From NCBI GenBank assembly GCA_013200995.1, contig CP053688.1:1116001-1180000 (forward strand): a DNA stretch of 64,000 bases, in the 5' to 3' direction. Each line of letters begins with the position of its first letter. Position 1 is the stretch's first letter. The position numbers and the translations under genes were made by a program. This stretch comes from Arthrobacter citreus (lineage in GTDB: Bacteria > Bacillota > Bacilli > Bacillales > Bacillaceae_G). The notes below the pieces were generated by a model. The model had not been told where the DNA came from, did not search any database, and saw only the letters and a list, made by a program, of their open reading frames with translations. Of the stretch, positions 45,063-54,259 are shown one piece after another.

Positions 45063-46103
45063 TTGAAAATAGTAAAAAAAGGAATTTTTATTGGTGTTTG
45101 TGTTATAGCGATCATTATTTTACTATTTGCCTCTTCTTTTGCATTTTTAAATTATATTAAAGTTAACGTTAATAAACCATCCTCACCACTATCGGCTGGT
45201 ATAAGGGGTGTAAACTGGGCAGATGAACGTGATAATTTTGTTGATGGTGTGATTTATGTAAGTGGTCTGACGAAGAATGATACGTATGACTCCGCTAAAG
45301 CTGTTGGAAGACAAGTTATTAGGCAAATGTTTGATCAAACTGGAGCTAACACTGTCAGACTGCCCATTAATGAAGCTACAGTCGAAAATTATTGGAGTAC
45401 ATACACTGGATCAATCGATGCTGCGTTAGAAAAAGGTAAAGTGATTTTCAGCTACTGGGCTCCAAAAAATGGGAAACCAGAAGACCTCGATCGTTTTTAT
45501 AAAATGTGGAGTACTGTTATTAACAAATATGGAAATAACCCAAACTGCTATTTTGAACCTATTAATGAGCCATATGGTTATAATACGAAAGATTTACGTG
45601 ATTTCTACAATAATTGGTTAGCTAAATATCATGTTTCAAGGAAAAATGTCATTCTTGATGGAATTGGTCTGGCAGCTTTATATATTAATCCACTAGGTAA
45701 TGATAAACGATTAAATGGCACAATGCTTGCCGTTCACTGCTATGCATTTTATGCAGGATATGTTCATATAAAATCTCTAACAGAAACTGGTTGGTCAAAT
45801 GTCTTATCAGTCGAGATCGGTAAGTATTCAGACCGTGCCATTGTTACAGAATGGGGAGCACCCATGAAAACTGGGCTAGATTATTCGGTAAAAAAGAGCA
45901 ATAATGACATACATTACGTCCGAGCAATGAGCGAAAAAATTAATCATCTCGGAATTGGAAGCGTTTACTGGCCTGGATTACGAGATGGGGATTCTTATAG
46001 TCTAATGGAAAAAAAGGTCACCAAGAATCAAATCACCCTCTCAGTTACAAATCAATCCGGACTTGAAAAATTACAAGAATCTTGGGGCAAGGATACTAAG
46101 TAG
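45063..46103 (+). CDS. membrane-anchored glycoside hydrolase family 5
   Basis: A 346-residue exported enzyme. One N-terminal transmembrane/signal segment (about 8-30) is followed by a GH5-like TIM barrel: GVNWADERDNF near the start, ANTVRLPINEATVENY, the acid/base Glu in FEPINEPYGY (about 168), a conserved HCYAFYAGY, and the nucleophile Glu in AIVTEWGAP (about 263). The substrate (cellulose, beta-mannan or other glucan) is not predictable. TTG start after AGGGGGT. Monocistronic, terminator at 46120. Confidence 0.85.
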   Translation: MKIVKKGIFIGVCVIAIIILLFASSFAFLNYIKVNVNKPSSPLSAGIRGVNWADERDNFVDGVIYVSGLTKNDTYDSAKAVGRQVIRQMFDQTGANTVRLPINEATVENYWSTYTGSIDAALEKGKVIFSYWAPKNGKPEDLDRFYKMWSTVINKYGNNPNCYFEPINEPYGYNTKDLRDFYNNWLAKYHVSRKNVILDGIGLAALYINPLGNDKRLNGTMLAVHCYAFYAGYVHIKSLTETGWSNVLSVEIGKYSDRAIVTEWGAPMKTGLDYSVKKSNNDIHYVRAMSEKINHLGIGSVYWPGLRDGDSYSLMEKKVTKNQITLSVTNQSGLEKLQESWGKDTK

Positions 46104-46119
46104 ATGTGAAATTATATAT

Positions 46120-46151
46120 AAAAATGCCCTCTCGATCAAGAGGGCATTTTT
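46120..46151 (+). terminator. terminator of the GH5 gene
   Basis: AAAAATGCCCTCT-CGATCA-AGAGGGCATTTTT, a perfect 13-bp stem. Confidence 0.9.
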
Positions 46152-46202
46152 ATATTATCAAACTTAAGATTAGTTAGACTCAGGTCATGATTTAGTATTT
46201 TT

Positions 46203-46571
46203 TCAGCGAGGTGAGGGATAAAACGAACGACCGAGTAAAAGTCCGGAAACAGCAAAAACAATCGATAGCCAGATCCCTAATTGGCTCGTCGCTAAATACG
46301 AAGGTATCGATACGTTGATCGCTACTTTTAAAACAACTAAAATAATGATTGTTCCAATCACCCACAGTGTTTTCTTTCCACGTCCAATTTTTCCAAGTTT
46401 ACTTCTTGCGATTGCCCACCCTTGAACAATTCCCGCTAAAATTCCCAATACTATTCCTGATAGTAATAACAGCCATTCAAGCCCTTTCACACCACTCATC
46501 ATAAAACCCCAAACAACTCCAATAATTAGTAATAACGCTCCGATCAGAAAACTTCTGTCTAACCTCTTCAT
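46203..46571 (-). CDS. hypothetical membrane protein
   Basis: A 122-residue protein with four hydrophobic segments (about 8-27, 31-53, 67-86, 95-115) and basic connecting loops (RSKLGKIGRGKK). No family recognised. ATG start after AAGGAGCGC. It is convergent with the GH5 gene and stands alone. Confidence 0.7.
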   Translation of the reverse strand: MKRLDRSFLIGALLLIIGVVWGFMMSGVKGLEWLLLLSGIVLGILAGIVQGWAIARSKLGKIGRGKKTLWVIGTIIILVVLKVAINVSIPSYLATSQLGIWLSIVFAVSGLLLGRSFYPSPR

Positions 46572-46809
46572 TCCACTGCGCTCCTTTTACTCCATAAATC
46601 ATATTTTTTCCTATGTAAAACAATTTTTCGTTAACTTTATTATACTGACATGTAAAACTTTTTTAATACGTCCTCAGACTGATTTGAATTGAAATATACG
46701 TTCTTTTGTATTTAAAATCTACAAAAAAAGGAATATCTTCTTTGTAGATTATTGTCGTAAAAATAATATGTGGTATGCTAAAGGAAATACCCAATTAGGA
46801 GTGTGAATC

Positions 46810-47004
46810 ATGAAAACAACATCAACTGTTCAACTTGAACAATCTATTGGAAAGCTACGAAAAGTAGTTGACGTACTTAACAAACGAATTAAAGAAACTA
46901 CTTCTGAACAATTAGCGAATGAAACAATCCGTCTTAAAGAAGAATTAAAAACAATCTCAAATACGCTTTTACAAATCCAGAAGCGTGAGAGCGAAGAAGT
47001 TTAA
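46810..47004 (+). CDS. 64-residue coiled-coil protein
   Basis: A small soluble protein, almost entirely predicted coiled coil (LEQSIGKLRKVVDVLNKRI, LKEELKTISNTLLQIQKR). ATG after AGGAGTG. Preceded by a hairpin AATCTACAAA/TTTGTAGATT (46716-46750) and followed by a terminator at 47070. Not recognised; it is probably real because of the ribosome binding site, the isolated transcript and the heptad pattern. Confidence 0.65.
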   Translation: MKTTSTVQLEQSIGKLRKVVDVLNKRIKETTSEQLANETIRLKEELKTISNTLLQIQKRESEEV

Positions 47005-47069
47005 TGGCGAAGTAAGCAGTATTTTTCAAAAACCTTTTTCAAATAAGGCTCAGTCTATAGAGAATATAA

Positions 47070-47093
47070 AAAGGATCTTCTTGGAAGATCCTC
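47070..47093. terminator. terminator between convergent genes
   Basis: AGGATCTTC-TT-GGAAGATCCT with A and T flanks; serves the coiled-coil gene and possibly the aldolase gene. Confidence 0.75.
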
Positions 47094-47110
47094 TTTGTAT
47101 AGAAAAAAAA

Positions 47111-48133
47111 TTACATCATTTTCATAACATCAATTATTTTATCAATATCATTTTTTGTAATCCAATAATGTGTAGCAAAGCGCATCATTCCATCTTCCTC
47201 AGGTGCAAATATAATGATTCCGTTCTCTTTAAAGATTTGTTCGATTTCCTCTGGGCTATGTTTCATATTTGTCATTTGGAAGAATACTAAATTAATATGA
47301 ATTTGAGATAAGTCTACTTTAATTGTAGGGATTTCACTTAATCGCTCAGCTAAATATAGTGCATTTTCGTGATCTTCTTGTAAACGTTTTGTCATTTTTT
47401 CTAATGCAATAATACCAGCGGCTGCTAAAAATCCGGATTGTCTCCAACCACCACCTAATAATTTACGCTTCTTTTTTGCCTTTTCAATAAATTCTTTACT
47501 TCCTGCTAGTATGGAACCTACTGGCGCACACAGTCCTTTTGATAAGCAGAACATGACAGAATCGCTATATTGAGATAATTCTTTGGCATCCGTTTTTAAA
47601 TAAGTAGCAGCATTAAAAATTCTTGCTCCATCTAAGTGAACAGGTATGTTTGCATTTTTTGCAATGCTAAAAACTTCTTTCATATAATCAAGATCAACTA
47701 CTGCTCCATTAGAATATGCATTTTCTAAGCAGATTAATGAAGTTTCAGGAAAATGTAAGTCATCAGGTCGAATAGATTGTTTAATTCGTTTAATATCCAT
47801 CTTACCGTTAGTCGTTTGTAATGTCCTTGTATGAACACCAGCAATTATTGAAGCAGCTCCGACTTCATGCTCAAAAATATGGCAATCTTCTCCAAGGATT
47901 ACTTCGGTCCCGCGGGCACAATGAGTAAATAAAGCAAGCTGGTTTCCAAAGGTTCCACTCGGAACGAATAAGGCAGCTTCTTTCCCAATCATTGATGAAG
48001 CTAATTTTTCAAGTTTCTGAACAGTAGGGTCATCTCCGTATACATCATCTCCCACTTCTGCTGAAAACATAGCTTGTCTCATTTCTTCTGTAGGAATGGT
48101 TACCGTATCACTTCTTAAATCAATAAATTTCAT
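47111..48133 (-). CDS. low-specificity L-threonine aldolase
   Basis: A 340-residue PLP enzyme (GLY1/LtaE-like) cleaving L-threonine or L-allo-threonine to glycine and acetaldehyde. Diagnostic parts: IDLRSDTVTIPTEEMR at the N-terminus, GDDVYGDDPTV, the LDGARIFNAA Asp, and the Schiff-base Lys in FCLSKGLCAPVGS (about 200). ATG preceded by AAAGAGG. Monocistronic. Confidence 0.92.
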   Translation of the reverse strand: MKFIDLRSDTVTIPTEEMRQAMFSAEVGDDVYGDDPTVQKLEKLASSMIGKEAALFVPSGTFGNQLALFTHCARGTEVILGEDCHIFEHEVGAASIIAGVHTRTLQTTNGKMDIKRIKQSIRPDDLHFPETSLICLENAYSNGAVVDLDYMKEVFSIAKNANIPVHLDGARIFNAATYLKTDAKELSQYSDSVMFCLSKGLCAPVGSILAGSKEFIEKAKKKRKLLGGGWRQSGFLAAAGIIALEKMTKRLQEDHENALYLAERLSEIPTIKVDLSQIHINLVFFQMTNMKHSPEEIEQIFKENGIIIFAPEEDGMMRFATHYWITKNDIDKIIDVMKMM

Positions 48134-48246
48134 TTTTATAAGCCTCTTTCCTTGTTTTCAGAATTATCAAAACTAGTTTAATAGACGCATCGAGAATTGA
48201 ATTCTAATACAATGATACAACTCAATGTCGGAAATTGCGCATGCAA

Positions 48247-49254
48247 TTATGCGTTAAATTTGTTGCTTTTTTCAAATTCTTTCAATCCCATTAATAAAAG
48301 CTTCTCAGTAATACCCTCAATTCCAGAGTGATGATCTACTGCAATTTGTTTGATCTTCTCTTTTACGATATCTTGTACAAAAATTGTTAGTTGTTCTTGT
48401 TTACTAGTAAACAAAATAAAACCTGGTCTTGTTGAAAGCTTACCATCAATTAAACAATTTTGTAAAATCTCTAAATCTTGTTCAATTTGTGCAGGATTAT
48501 AAGTTAGTTTAATTGGTTTTATTTCAACCTTAATAGAATTGCCTTCTAAATAAAGGTTCATATTTTGGTGACCAATATTTCTGTAAAAAGAATCAATAAT
48601 ACTAAAAATTGGCGCACTTATTGATTGTGGAAATGGAAATTGGAATTTGATACTGCCTCTTTTTGTACTATGTGTTGCTTGCTTAAACTCATATGACTTT
48701 TTAAAGTTACGATTTAGTAACTCTTCTTTATTTAACAATTCCCCCATATTTGTCTTTGCTACAATCTCACCATTCTCATTAAGTTCAATAATACGCGCCT
48801 TTTCATTCGAATTTTGAATTTCGTATAAACCAAACAAGTAGAAATCTAAGTCTTTTGTAAAAAACGACTTTCTCTTTGAGCCATTAATTTGAGTGGACTT
48901 TAGTTTTTCCACTTCTTCCTCGTTAATAAAAACAGTTTGTCTACCTTTAAAATTGATCTTACTTGCTGAAATTTTTCCAGTTTTAATATATTGGTGAATC
49001 GTTGCCTTTGACAATCCTAAGAGATTGGCTGTTTCAAGTACTGTAAGTCCAACTGGTTCAATTGTTTGCGACTTAAACTCATTTATTTCATCTAAATAAA
49101 ATCTCATCGTACCGTCTATTTGCCAATCTTCATACACAAGTTTCAGCTTCCCAGCTTTTACATAATTATAGATCGTTTGCTTAGATATTCCTAAAATATG
49201 TACAGCCTCATTTGTTGTAACAATCTCTTTGGCTTTTTGATCTTGTTCTAACAT
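48247..49254 (-). CDS. protein with tandem MerR/excisionase-like HTH domains
   Basis: A 335-residue DNA-binding protein with two consecutive HTH_17-type helix-turn-helix units: VTTNEAVHILGISKQTIYNY (about 12-31, wing to about 60) and LTVLETANLLGLSKATIHQY (about 70-89, wing to about 115). The remaining 200 residues form an unassigned domain with FKQATHSTKRGSIKFQFPFP and a C-terminal helix region. It is transcribed divergently from the tyrosine recombinase gene, sharing a 285-base intergenic region with a 20-bp palindrome. The tandem HTH plus effector-like domain suggests it regulates or assists the recombinase, by inference. Confidence 0.75.
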   Translation of the reverse strand: MLEQDQKAKEIVTTNEAVHILGISKQTIYNYVKAGKLKLVYEDWQIDGTMRFYLDEINEFKSQTIEPVGLTVLETANLLGLSKATIHQYIKTGKISASKINFKGRQTVFINEEEVEKLKSTQINGSKRKSFFTKDLDFYLFGLYEIQNSNEKARIIELNENGEIVAKTNMGELLNKEELLNRNFKKSYEFKQATHSTKRGSIKFQFPFPQSISAPIFSIIDSFYRNIGHQNMNLYLEGNSIKVEIKPIKLTYNPAQIEQDLEILQNCLIDGKLSTRPGFILFTSKQEQLTIFVQDIVKEKIKQIAVDHHSGIEGITEKLLLMGLKEFEKSNKFNA

Positions 49255-49349
49255 TTGAAATCGTCCCTTTTTATCATGTTTTTGTTTAATTATACCATAT
49301 TTATTTCTAACAAAACGTTAAATAATAGTTAATCCGATACAATTTAATA

Positions 49350-49369
49350 TAATTATTTATAAATAATTA
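49350..49369. repeat. 20-bp perfect palindrome in the divergent promoter region
   Basis: TAATTATTTATAAATAATTA, midway between the HTH gene and the recombinase gene. A nested inverted repeat (GTAGAA/TTCTAC and AATAGT/ACTATT) lies at 49391-49418. Candidate operator or recombination site. Confidence 0.6.
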
Positions 49370-49539
49370 AATATACAAAGTTTTCTTTAAGTAGAATAAT
49401 AGTGTATTTTTCTACTATTAACCTATCTAATATGTAATAATATATAACAAAGATATTTTATTTACTTAAGATGAAAAAATAACTGAATTTATACTATAAA
49501 TACATTAAATTTTGTATAATTGATAATGAGGTGATTTCT

Positions 49540-50694
49540 ATGTTAGTAAAATCAAATCTACTTATTTCAAACTCAACTGATTTATTAGATGTAAATCAGA
49601 ACGATTTTAGAGTAATAGAGTATTTAATAGATGAAACATACTTTCCTGCGCTATTACAAAGGAAGTTTGAAAATGAAAAAAATCATCGTATGATCTATGA
49701 CGCTTTCACTGATTTAGAAATGATTTACTATTTTGTTCATCAAATAAAAGATATTCAAAAATCAAAGCAGCGAAAAGAAAGTACAAAAATAGAGTACATA
49801 AGAGAATTATTACAGTTTTATCGTTACTTATTAAAAAGTGAAGAATTTTTACGTAAAGACGTTGATTCATATATAGAGGAATCATTACTGAAAAATTTAA
49901 AACAGAGACATATCGAATCATATCAGCAATGGTTATCGAATTATCAATATGGTTCAAAGATGCAACAGTATCGAGTCACTACTCTCTCAAGGAAACTTGT
50001 CATATTAAAAAGTTTCTTTAAATTTTTATTTGATTCCAATTATGTTCAGGTTCCTCTATTTACAAGAATTTTGAACGCAAAAATAACAAAAGATGACTTA
50101 CCAAATCGAGATTTAGAAGAAAGTGAAGTAAAATCATTACTGAATTTTTATAGAGGAAATATTTTAATCACTACTTTAATTAAATTACTGGCTACAACTG
50201 GTATGCGAATTCGTGAGTTAGCTGAGGCAAACTGGGGAAATGTTTCAAAGGATACAAATGGATACTGGCTCGAAATTGTCGGTAAAGGAAATAAAAAACG
50301 TGAAGTTAAACTACTAAATCATGTATTTATTGATTTATGTAAACTAAGGAGTCGACGTGGTTTTACAAATAGCATTTCAAAAACTGATATAAACCCATTT
50401 TTTCCAAACAAGCTAAATAAACATTATTCCTTCAAATATTTATCTAAGTATGTAATCGAAATTATAAAAGCCTCCGAATTGCAGTTTGTTTTAGATCATA
50501 ATCGAACGAATAATATTAGTCCCCACTTCTTTCGACATCACTATGCATGTCGATCAATTGAAAAAGGTGCGAGCATTTATCAAGTAAGTAGAAGCTTAGG
50601 TCATGAAAGTATTCAAACTACAGAAATTTATTTAGCAAAAATGATGAATCGATCTCAGCATGCTAGTAATGTTTGGGATGATGAAGAGTATTAA
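49540..50694 (+). CDS. tyrosine recombinase/integrase
   Basis: A 384-residue site-specific recombinase. The N-terminal SAM-like core-binding region spans about 55-175. The catalytic domain has all residues: Arg in TGMRIRELAEANW (about 222), Lys in GKGNKKREV (about 246), HFFRHHYACR (His and Arg, about 335-340), LGHES His (about 358) and the nucleophile Tyr in TTEIYLAK (about 367). The frame opens at a GTG (49531) that belongs to GAGGTGA; the ATG at 49540 is the likely start. It is not part of a visible prophage or ICE: the only neighbour of interest is the divergent double-HTH gene. A terminator follows. Confidence 0.9.
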   Translation: MLVKSNLLISNSTDLLDVNQNDFRVIEYLIDETYFPALLQRKFENEKNHRMIYDAFTDLEMIYYFVHQIKDIQKSKQRKESTKIEYIRELLQFYRYLLKSEEFLRKDVDSYIEESLLKNLKQRHIESYQQWLSNYQYGSKMQQYRVTTLSRKLVILKSFFKFLFDSNYVQVPLFTRILNAKITKDDLPNRDLEESEVKSLLNFYRGNILITTLIKLLATTGMRIRELAEANWGNVSKDTNGYWLEIVGKGNKKREVKLLNHVFIDLCKLRSRRGFTNSISKTDINPFFPNKLNKHYSFKYLSKYVIEIIKASELQFVLDHNRTNNISPHFFRHHYACRSIEKGASIYQVSRSLGHESIQTTEIYLAKMMNRSQHASNVWDDEEY

Positions 50695-50727
50695 ATATAA
50701 CCCCATTTTTTTAATGGGGTTATATTT
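50695..50727 (+). terminator. terminator of the recombinase gene
   Basis: ATATAACCCCATT and AATGGGGTTATAT form a stem with T-rich tail just past the stop. Confidence 0.85.
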
Positions 50728-50805
50728 AAACTTTTAGTTAACATAATAAAATTATATCAAACAATATTGAGGTAAATAGAAAAACAGACCCTTGGTCGAG
50801 TCTGT

Positions 50806-51669
50806 TCACTGGTCTAAATTTATTTGTGAGTCATCTATAATTAATACTCTCATTTCGATTATAAATTCTTCCTTTTGATGCGGAGAATAGTTATTATGTA
50901 TTAATGACTCATAAATATTACTGTTAACGGTTATTTTATGATGCTCAATATATGTAATTAGTTTTTGTAAATTAGTAAAATAATCATTTGGCGTTAAACT
51001 TTTATACGTAATGCATATATAATTGCCTTCTGGAATTTTTGCAACTTCGGTATCTGGTAATAGTAATGTAGTTTGTTTTTTCGTTAAAACAGGTGTGAAT
51101 AAATATTGATAAGATACTTCATTAACATGTTTATACGATTTATAAGGATAAATTGCACCATAACCATTATTTCTAAATCCTTCTGTCGATGCAGCAAATT
51201 TTTTTAATTTACTATAAGAAGCATTTAAGATATTTTTAGGATCGATTCCATCTGCTTTTGTTTGAATGATCTGTATTTCTTCTTCATACGAAAAAAATAC
51301 TTCTCCAAATTGAGGATACTGCTTCTGCCTCTGTATTCCTCTTTTAGCATTTGCTATGATTTTTTCAATTTCTGTTAAAGAATCAATTTTATCTTTTACG
51401 ATGTTTTCTTGCTCCGTTAAAAAAGCATAAAACTCATCTCTCTCTAATCCTTGCACTTTTTTCATATCTTCTAAAGGAGTGCCAATATATTTAAGTGATT
51501 TGATTAAGTCAAGTAGATGGATTTGTGAGTCTTTATAATATCGATAATTAGTATCTGGATCGACATAGGCTGGTTTAAACAAGTTTATTTTGTCATAATA
51601 TCGAAGTGCTTTTATTGAAATATTTACTAATTTTGAGACTTCACCTATTGTATAAAGTGTTTCTTTCAC
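50806..51669 (-). CDS. MerR-family multidrug regulator, BmrR-like
   Basis: About 287 residues. The N-terminal MerR domain (about 3-70: YTIGEVSKLVNISIKALRYYDKINLF, Arg-Tyr-Tyr-Asp signature) is followed by a coiled dimerisation helix (about 80-120) and a GyrI-like effector-binding domain (about 135-287) as in BmrR. AAGGAGTG precedes a GTG at 51669, so the start there is preferred to the longer frame (51726), which would overlap the transporter. It lies 43 bases downstream of the transporter gene, the same order as bmr-bmrR of Bacillus subtilis. Confidence 0.85.
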   Translation of the reverse strand: MKETLYTIGEVSKLVNISIKALRYYDKINLFKPAYVDPDTNYRYYKDSQIHLLDLIKSLKYIGTPLEDMKKVQGLERDEFYAFLTEQENIVKDKIDSLTEIEKIIANAKRGIQRQKQYPQFGEVFFSYEEEIQIIQTKADGIDPKNILNASYSKLKKFAASTEGFRNNGYGAIYPYKSYKHVNEVSYQYLFTPVLTKKQTTLLLPDTEVAKIPEGNYICITYKSLTPNDYFTNLQKLITYIEHHKITVNSNIYESLIHNNYSPHQKEEFIIEMRVLIIDDSQINLDQ

Positions 51670-51712
51670 TTGATCACTCCTTATATAGTATTTTTTTAAA
51701 GAAGCGTATTCT

Positions 51713-52909
51713 TTATTCGTTCTCAAAGAATACGCCTTTGCTTATTGAGGATGTTCGATAACCCGGCATTTTCCAAGCAATTGTTAACCCAACACCGCAC
51801 GCAAGTAATACTGTTGCAAAATAGAATGGATAGTTTAAGTCAATATCAAATAGAATTCCACCAATTATAGGCCCTATTACATTCCCTATACTAGTAAACA
51901 TTGAATTCATTCCGCCAACAAAACCTTGTTCATTTCCTGCAATTTTAGATAAATATGTTGTTACAGCAGGACGCATTAAATCAAAGCCTAAAAACACGGT
52001 AATTGTAACAAGTAAAATTGTAAAGTATGAATTCACAACTGTCATTAAAAACACTAGTATTGTAGAAAGAATTAAACTATATCGTATTAGGCCAATTTCA
52101 CCAATCCATTTTGTTAAACGATCAAATAATGCGATTTGTGCAATTGCACCGATAATGCCTCCGCCTGTAATCATGATTGCAATATCCTTAGGTGTAAATC
52201 CAAATTTATGGTTAGTAAATAAGGAAAATAATGATTCAAAAGCTGATAAGCCAAATTGAGAAATTAATAAAACCATAAACGATATAAAATACATCGGAGC
52301 AAAAATTCGTTTAAAACCAGGTTTTTGTCCTTTCACCTCGATATTTTCTTGGTTACGTTCTGGTTCTGGAAGTATAGTAATAGATAATACGCCTGCCAAT
52401 ATTGCTAATCCTGCCGCAAAGAAAAATGGTATGCGAGTACCAAACTCTGCTAAAAAACCTCCAATACCAGGACCAACAATAAAGCCCGTAGAAATGGCAG
52501 CCGACATATAGCCTAGTGCTTTTGCCCTTGTTTCAACTGTTGTAACATCAGCTATAAATGCAGTTACTGCTGGCATAATGAATGCGGCACTTATGCCTCC
52601 TAGCATACGTGAGATAAATAGAACTTCAACTGTTTTTCCCATACCAAATAAAAATTCTGAAAAACTAAAAATTATTAGTCCGATGATTATCATTCGTTTA
52701 CGTCCGAACTGGTCTACCCAGCGTCCTGCAATTGGTGAAAAAAGCAATTGTGTTACAGCAAACGCCGCTACCATATAACCAACAATTGTACCGGATATAT
52801 TTAACTCATTCATAATCGAAGGTGTGACTGGTACTACTAATCCTATCCCTAAGAAAATAATGAATAAATTCATTAAAACTAAAATCAACATTATGTTTTG
52901 TTTTTTCAT
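51713..52909 (-). CDS. MFS multidrug efflux transporter, Bmr/NorA-like
   Basis: A 398-residue twelve-TM major-facilitator transporter. Motif A is visible as GRWVDQFGRKRMII between TM2 and TM3, and motif C of drug:H+ antiporters as GFIVGPGIGGFLAEFG in TM5. It should expel cationic drugs. The ATG at 52909 (MKKQN) has GGGAG nine bases upstream; the earlier TTG (52918) abuts that site. The promoter upstream has the 19-bp spacer typical of MerR-activated genes (52945-52975). Confidence 0.9.
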   Translation of the reverse strand: MKKQNIMLILVLMNLFIIFLGIGLVVPVTPSIMNELNISGTIVGYMVAAFAVTQLLFSPIAGRWVDQFGRKRMIIIGLIIFSFSEFLFGMGKTVEVLFISRMLGGISAAFIMPAVTAFIADVTTVETRAKALGYMSAAISTGFIVGPGIGGFLAEFGTRIPFFFAAGLAILAGVLSITILPEPERNQENIEVKGQKPGFKRIFAPMYFISFMVLLISQFGLSAFESLFSLFTNHKFGFTPKDIAIMITGGGIIGAIAQIALFDRLTKWIGEIGLIRYSLILSTILVFLMTVVNSYFTILLVTITVFLGFDLMRPAVTTYLSKIAGNEQGFVGGMNSMFTSIGNVIGPIIGGILFDIDLNYPFYFATVLLACGVGLTIAWKMPGYRTSSISKGVFFENE

Positions 52910-52944
52910 TTTGTTCAACTCCCATTAAATACTCTACAAAACAT

Positions 52945-52975
52945 AATGTAAAGCCTCCTCTGAGGGGAGAGTCAA
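52945..52975 (-). promoter_or_regulatory. MerR-type promoter with 19-bp spacer for the efflux gene
   Basis: On the minus strand TTGACT (-35, 52970-52975), 19-base spacer containing the near-palindrome CTCCCCTCAGAGGAGG, then TACATT (-10, 52945-52950). The long spacer and the palindrome between the boxes are the architecture recognised and untwisted by BmrR/MerR activators. Confidence 0.9.
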
Positions 52976-53045
52976 ACAAATATTAATCGAATTTTATTGT
53001 TTTAATTATGAATCCGTTTTCTTTTAAAAACTTTTCATGAAATAT

Positions 53046-53070
53046 AAAAAGAGCTCCTTTTTGGGAAGCT
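53046..53070 (-). terminator. terminator of the small membrane-protein gene
   Basis: Minus strand GAGCTTCCC-AAAAA-GGAGCTC followed by TTTTT. Confidence 0.75.
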
Positions 53071-53110
53071 CACAATTGTATTTTACATTCAACTAGTTTT
53101 AATAAAATTT

Positions 53111-53407
53111 TCAAGCATTCCGAGTTTTTCGAAACGAATTTAAAATGCTCGAAGTAACAAAACCAAGCACAAGCGCAAGCGATAAGTGCTGGTAAAGTCC
53201 AACGTTATCAGCTGCTCCCATATGATGCCATATATCGTTTGGTAGTGATTTCCATATAAACCAAAGAACTGTTGTTACGACTAATATAATTGTTGAAATT
53301 GTCTTTCGTTTCCCAAACGATGAAATAAGAAACATCATTAATGTTAAACCCAGGATCGGTGTACTTCCGAAAAACCATTGAAGTATATGAAAATCAATAT
53401 GTTCCAT
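53111..53407 (-). CDS. hypothetical three-TM membrane protein
   Basis: A 98-residue protein with three hydrophobic segments (about 8-28, 36-52, 72-90). It begins MEHIDFHILQWFFGSTPILG and has a His-containing loop (IWHHMG). No family recognised. ATG after GAGGAGGGATAT, a strong ribosome binding site. It is monocistronic with a terminator. Confidence 0.7.
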   Translation of the reverse strand: MEHIDFHILQWFFGSTPILGLTLMMFLISSFGKRKTISTIILVVTTVLWFIWKSLPNDIWHHMGAADNVGLYQHLSLALVLGFVTSSILNSFRKTRNA

Positions 53408-53762
53408 TCATATCCCTCCTCATTTAAGTGTATGAGGAGATTTTGATAAAAAGAAATGAAGTTGAAAAAATAGAATGTTATTATTCTGATGAACATCTAC
53501 TATAAAAAAATAAATAGTAAGTCTTAATAGTTTGACAATTAATTTCCAAGAATATCAGCGTAGTTGTGGGTATCCACTTCAGCCTGAAATGAAATGAGTA
53601 TGTTATTAACAGCTACATGCTTATTTTTTCATATTTATGTTATTTTACTATCATGTGAACATTTCAAATTGATCTTAATTTAATTTTTCAATATTGAATA
53701 GGTATTATTTAAACACACTAAGGCAAGGGCCAAATGGCCTTGCCTTAGTTGTAGACAAAAAT
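53408..53762. other. 355-base non-coding region
   Basis: No gene. It holds the promoter side of the small membrane gene and, at the other end, the cupredoxin terminator (53721-53748). The middle shows nothing recognisable. Confidence 0.5.
53721..53748 (-). terminator. terminator of the cupredoxin gene
   Basis: AAGGCAAGG and CCTTGCCTT around GCCAAATGGC form a long perfect GC-containing stem just past the stop. Confidence 0.8.
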
Positions 53763-54155
53763 CTACTTAACAATTACTTTTCCTACCATTCCAACATTAG
53801 AATGGTACTTACATGTTAGGTCATATGTATTGGCTTGTTTTGGTAATACAGAAATAGTCGTTTCTTTTCCTGGTTGAACTTCTACATCAATATTAAGCAT
53901 TTTCACTGTAAACGTGTGAGGATTAACTCCTTTATTTTTTAATAATAAAGTAGATTTTGTTCCATTCGGAATTGTAATGTTTTTTGGATTAAAGTAATTA
54001 TCGTCCAACTCTACAACCATTACCGGTGCTCGATTATCACTTTGTGTAACCGCTGATTCTGCAAAAACTTTTATATTACTTGGTTTTGCCATCAATAAAA
54101 ATGGAACAAAAGAAATAAGTAATACAGTTAGCCATTTTTTTGTTTTCACAAACAA
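53763..54155 (-). CDS. secreted cupredoxin (type I copper) protein
   Basis: A 130-residue exported protein with a signal peptide (about 1-33, ending VFAES). The cupredoxin domain carries a full set of type I copper ligands: His in NPHTFTV (about 79), then Cys and His in LTCKYHSNVGM (about 114 and 117) and the axial Met. The domain length (about 90) fits single-domain plastocyanin-like proteins. No oxidase or transporter gene lies next to it, so an electron-transfer or copper-handling role is inferred. ATG after GGAGGGAT. Confidence 0.85.
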   Translation of the reverse strand: MFVKTKKWLTVLLISFVPFLLMAKPSNIKVFAESAVTQSDNRAPVMVVELDDNYFNPKNITIPNGTKSTLLLKNKGVNPHTFTVKMLNIDVEVQPGKETTISVLPKQANTYDLTCKYHSNVGMVGKVIVK

Positions 54156-54259
54156 TCCCTCCTTTCCTATGCACTATTATTTTCCAATTATTGTATTATT
54201 ATTAATTCAGATTAAATAAAAAAACTGCCTCCTTATTAGAAAACAGTTTGTTCCTTAAA

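Noticed and set aside
46985..47290. 101-codon plus-strand frame
   Set aside because: It runs through a terminator and antisense to threonine aldolase; no ribosome binding site.
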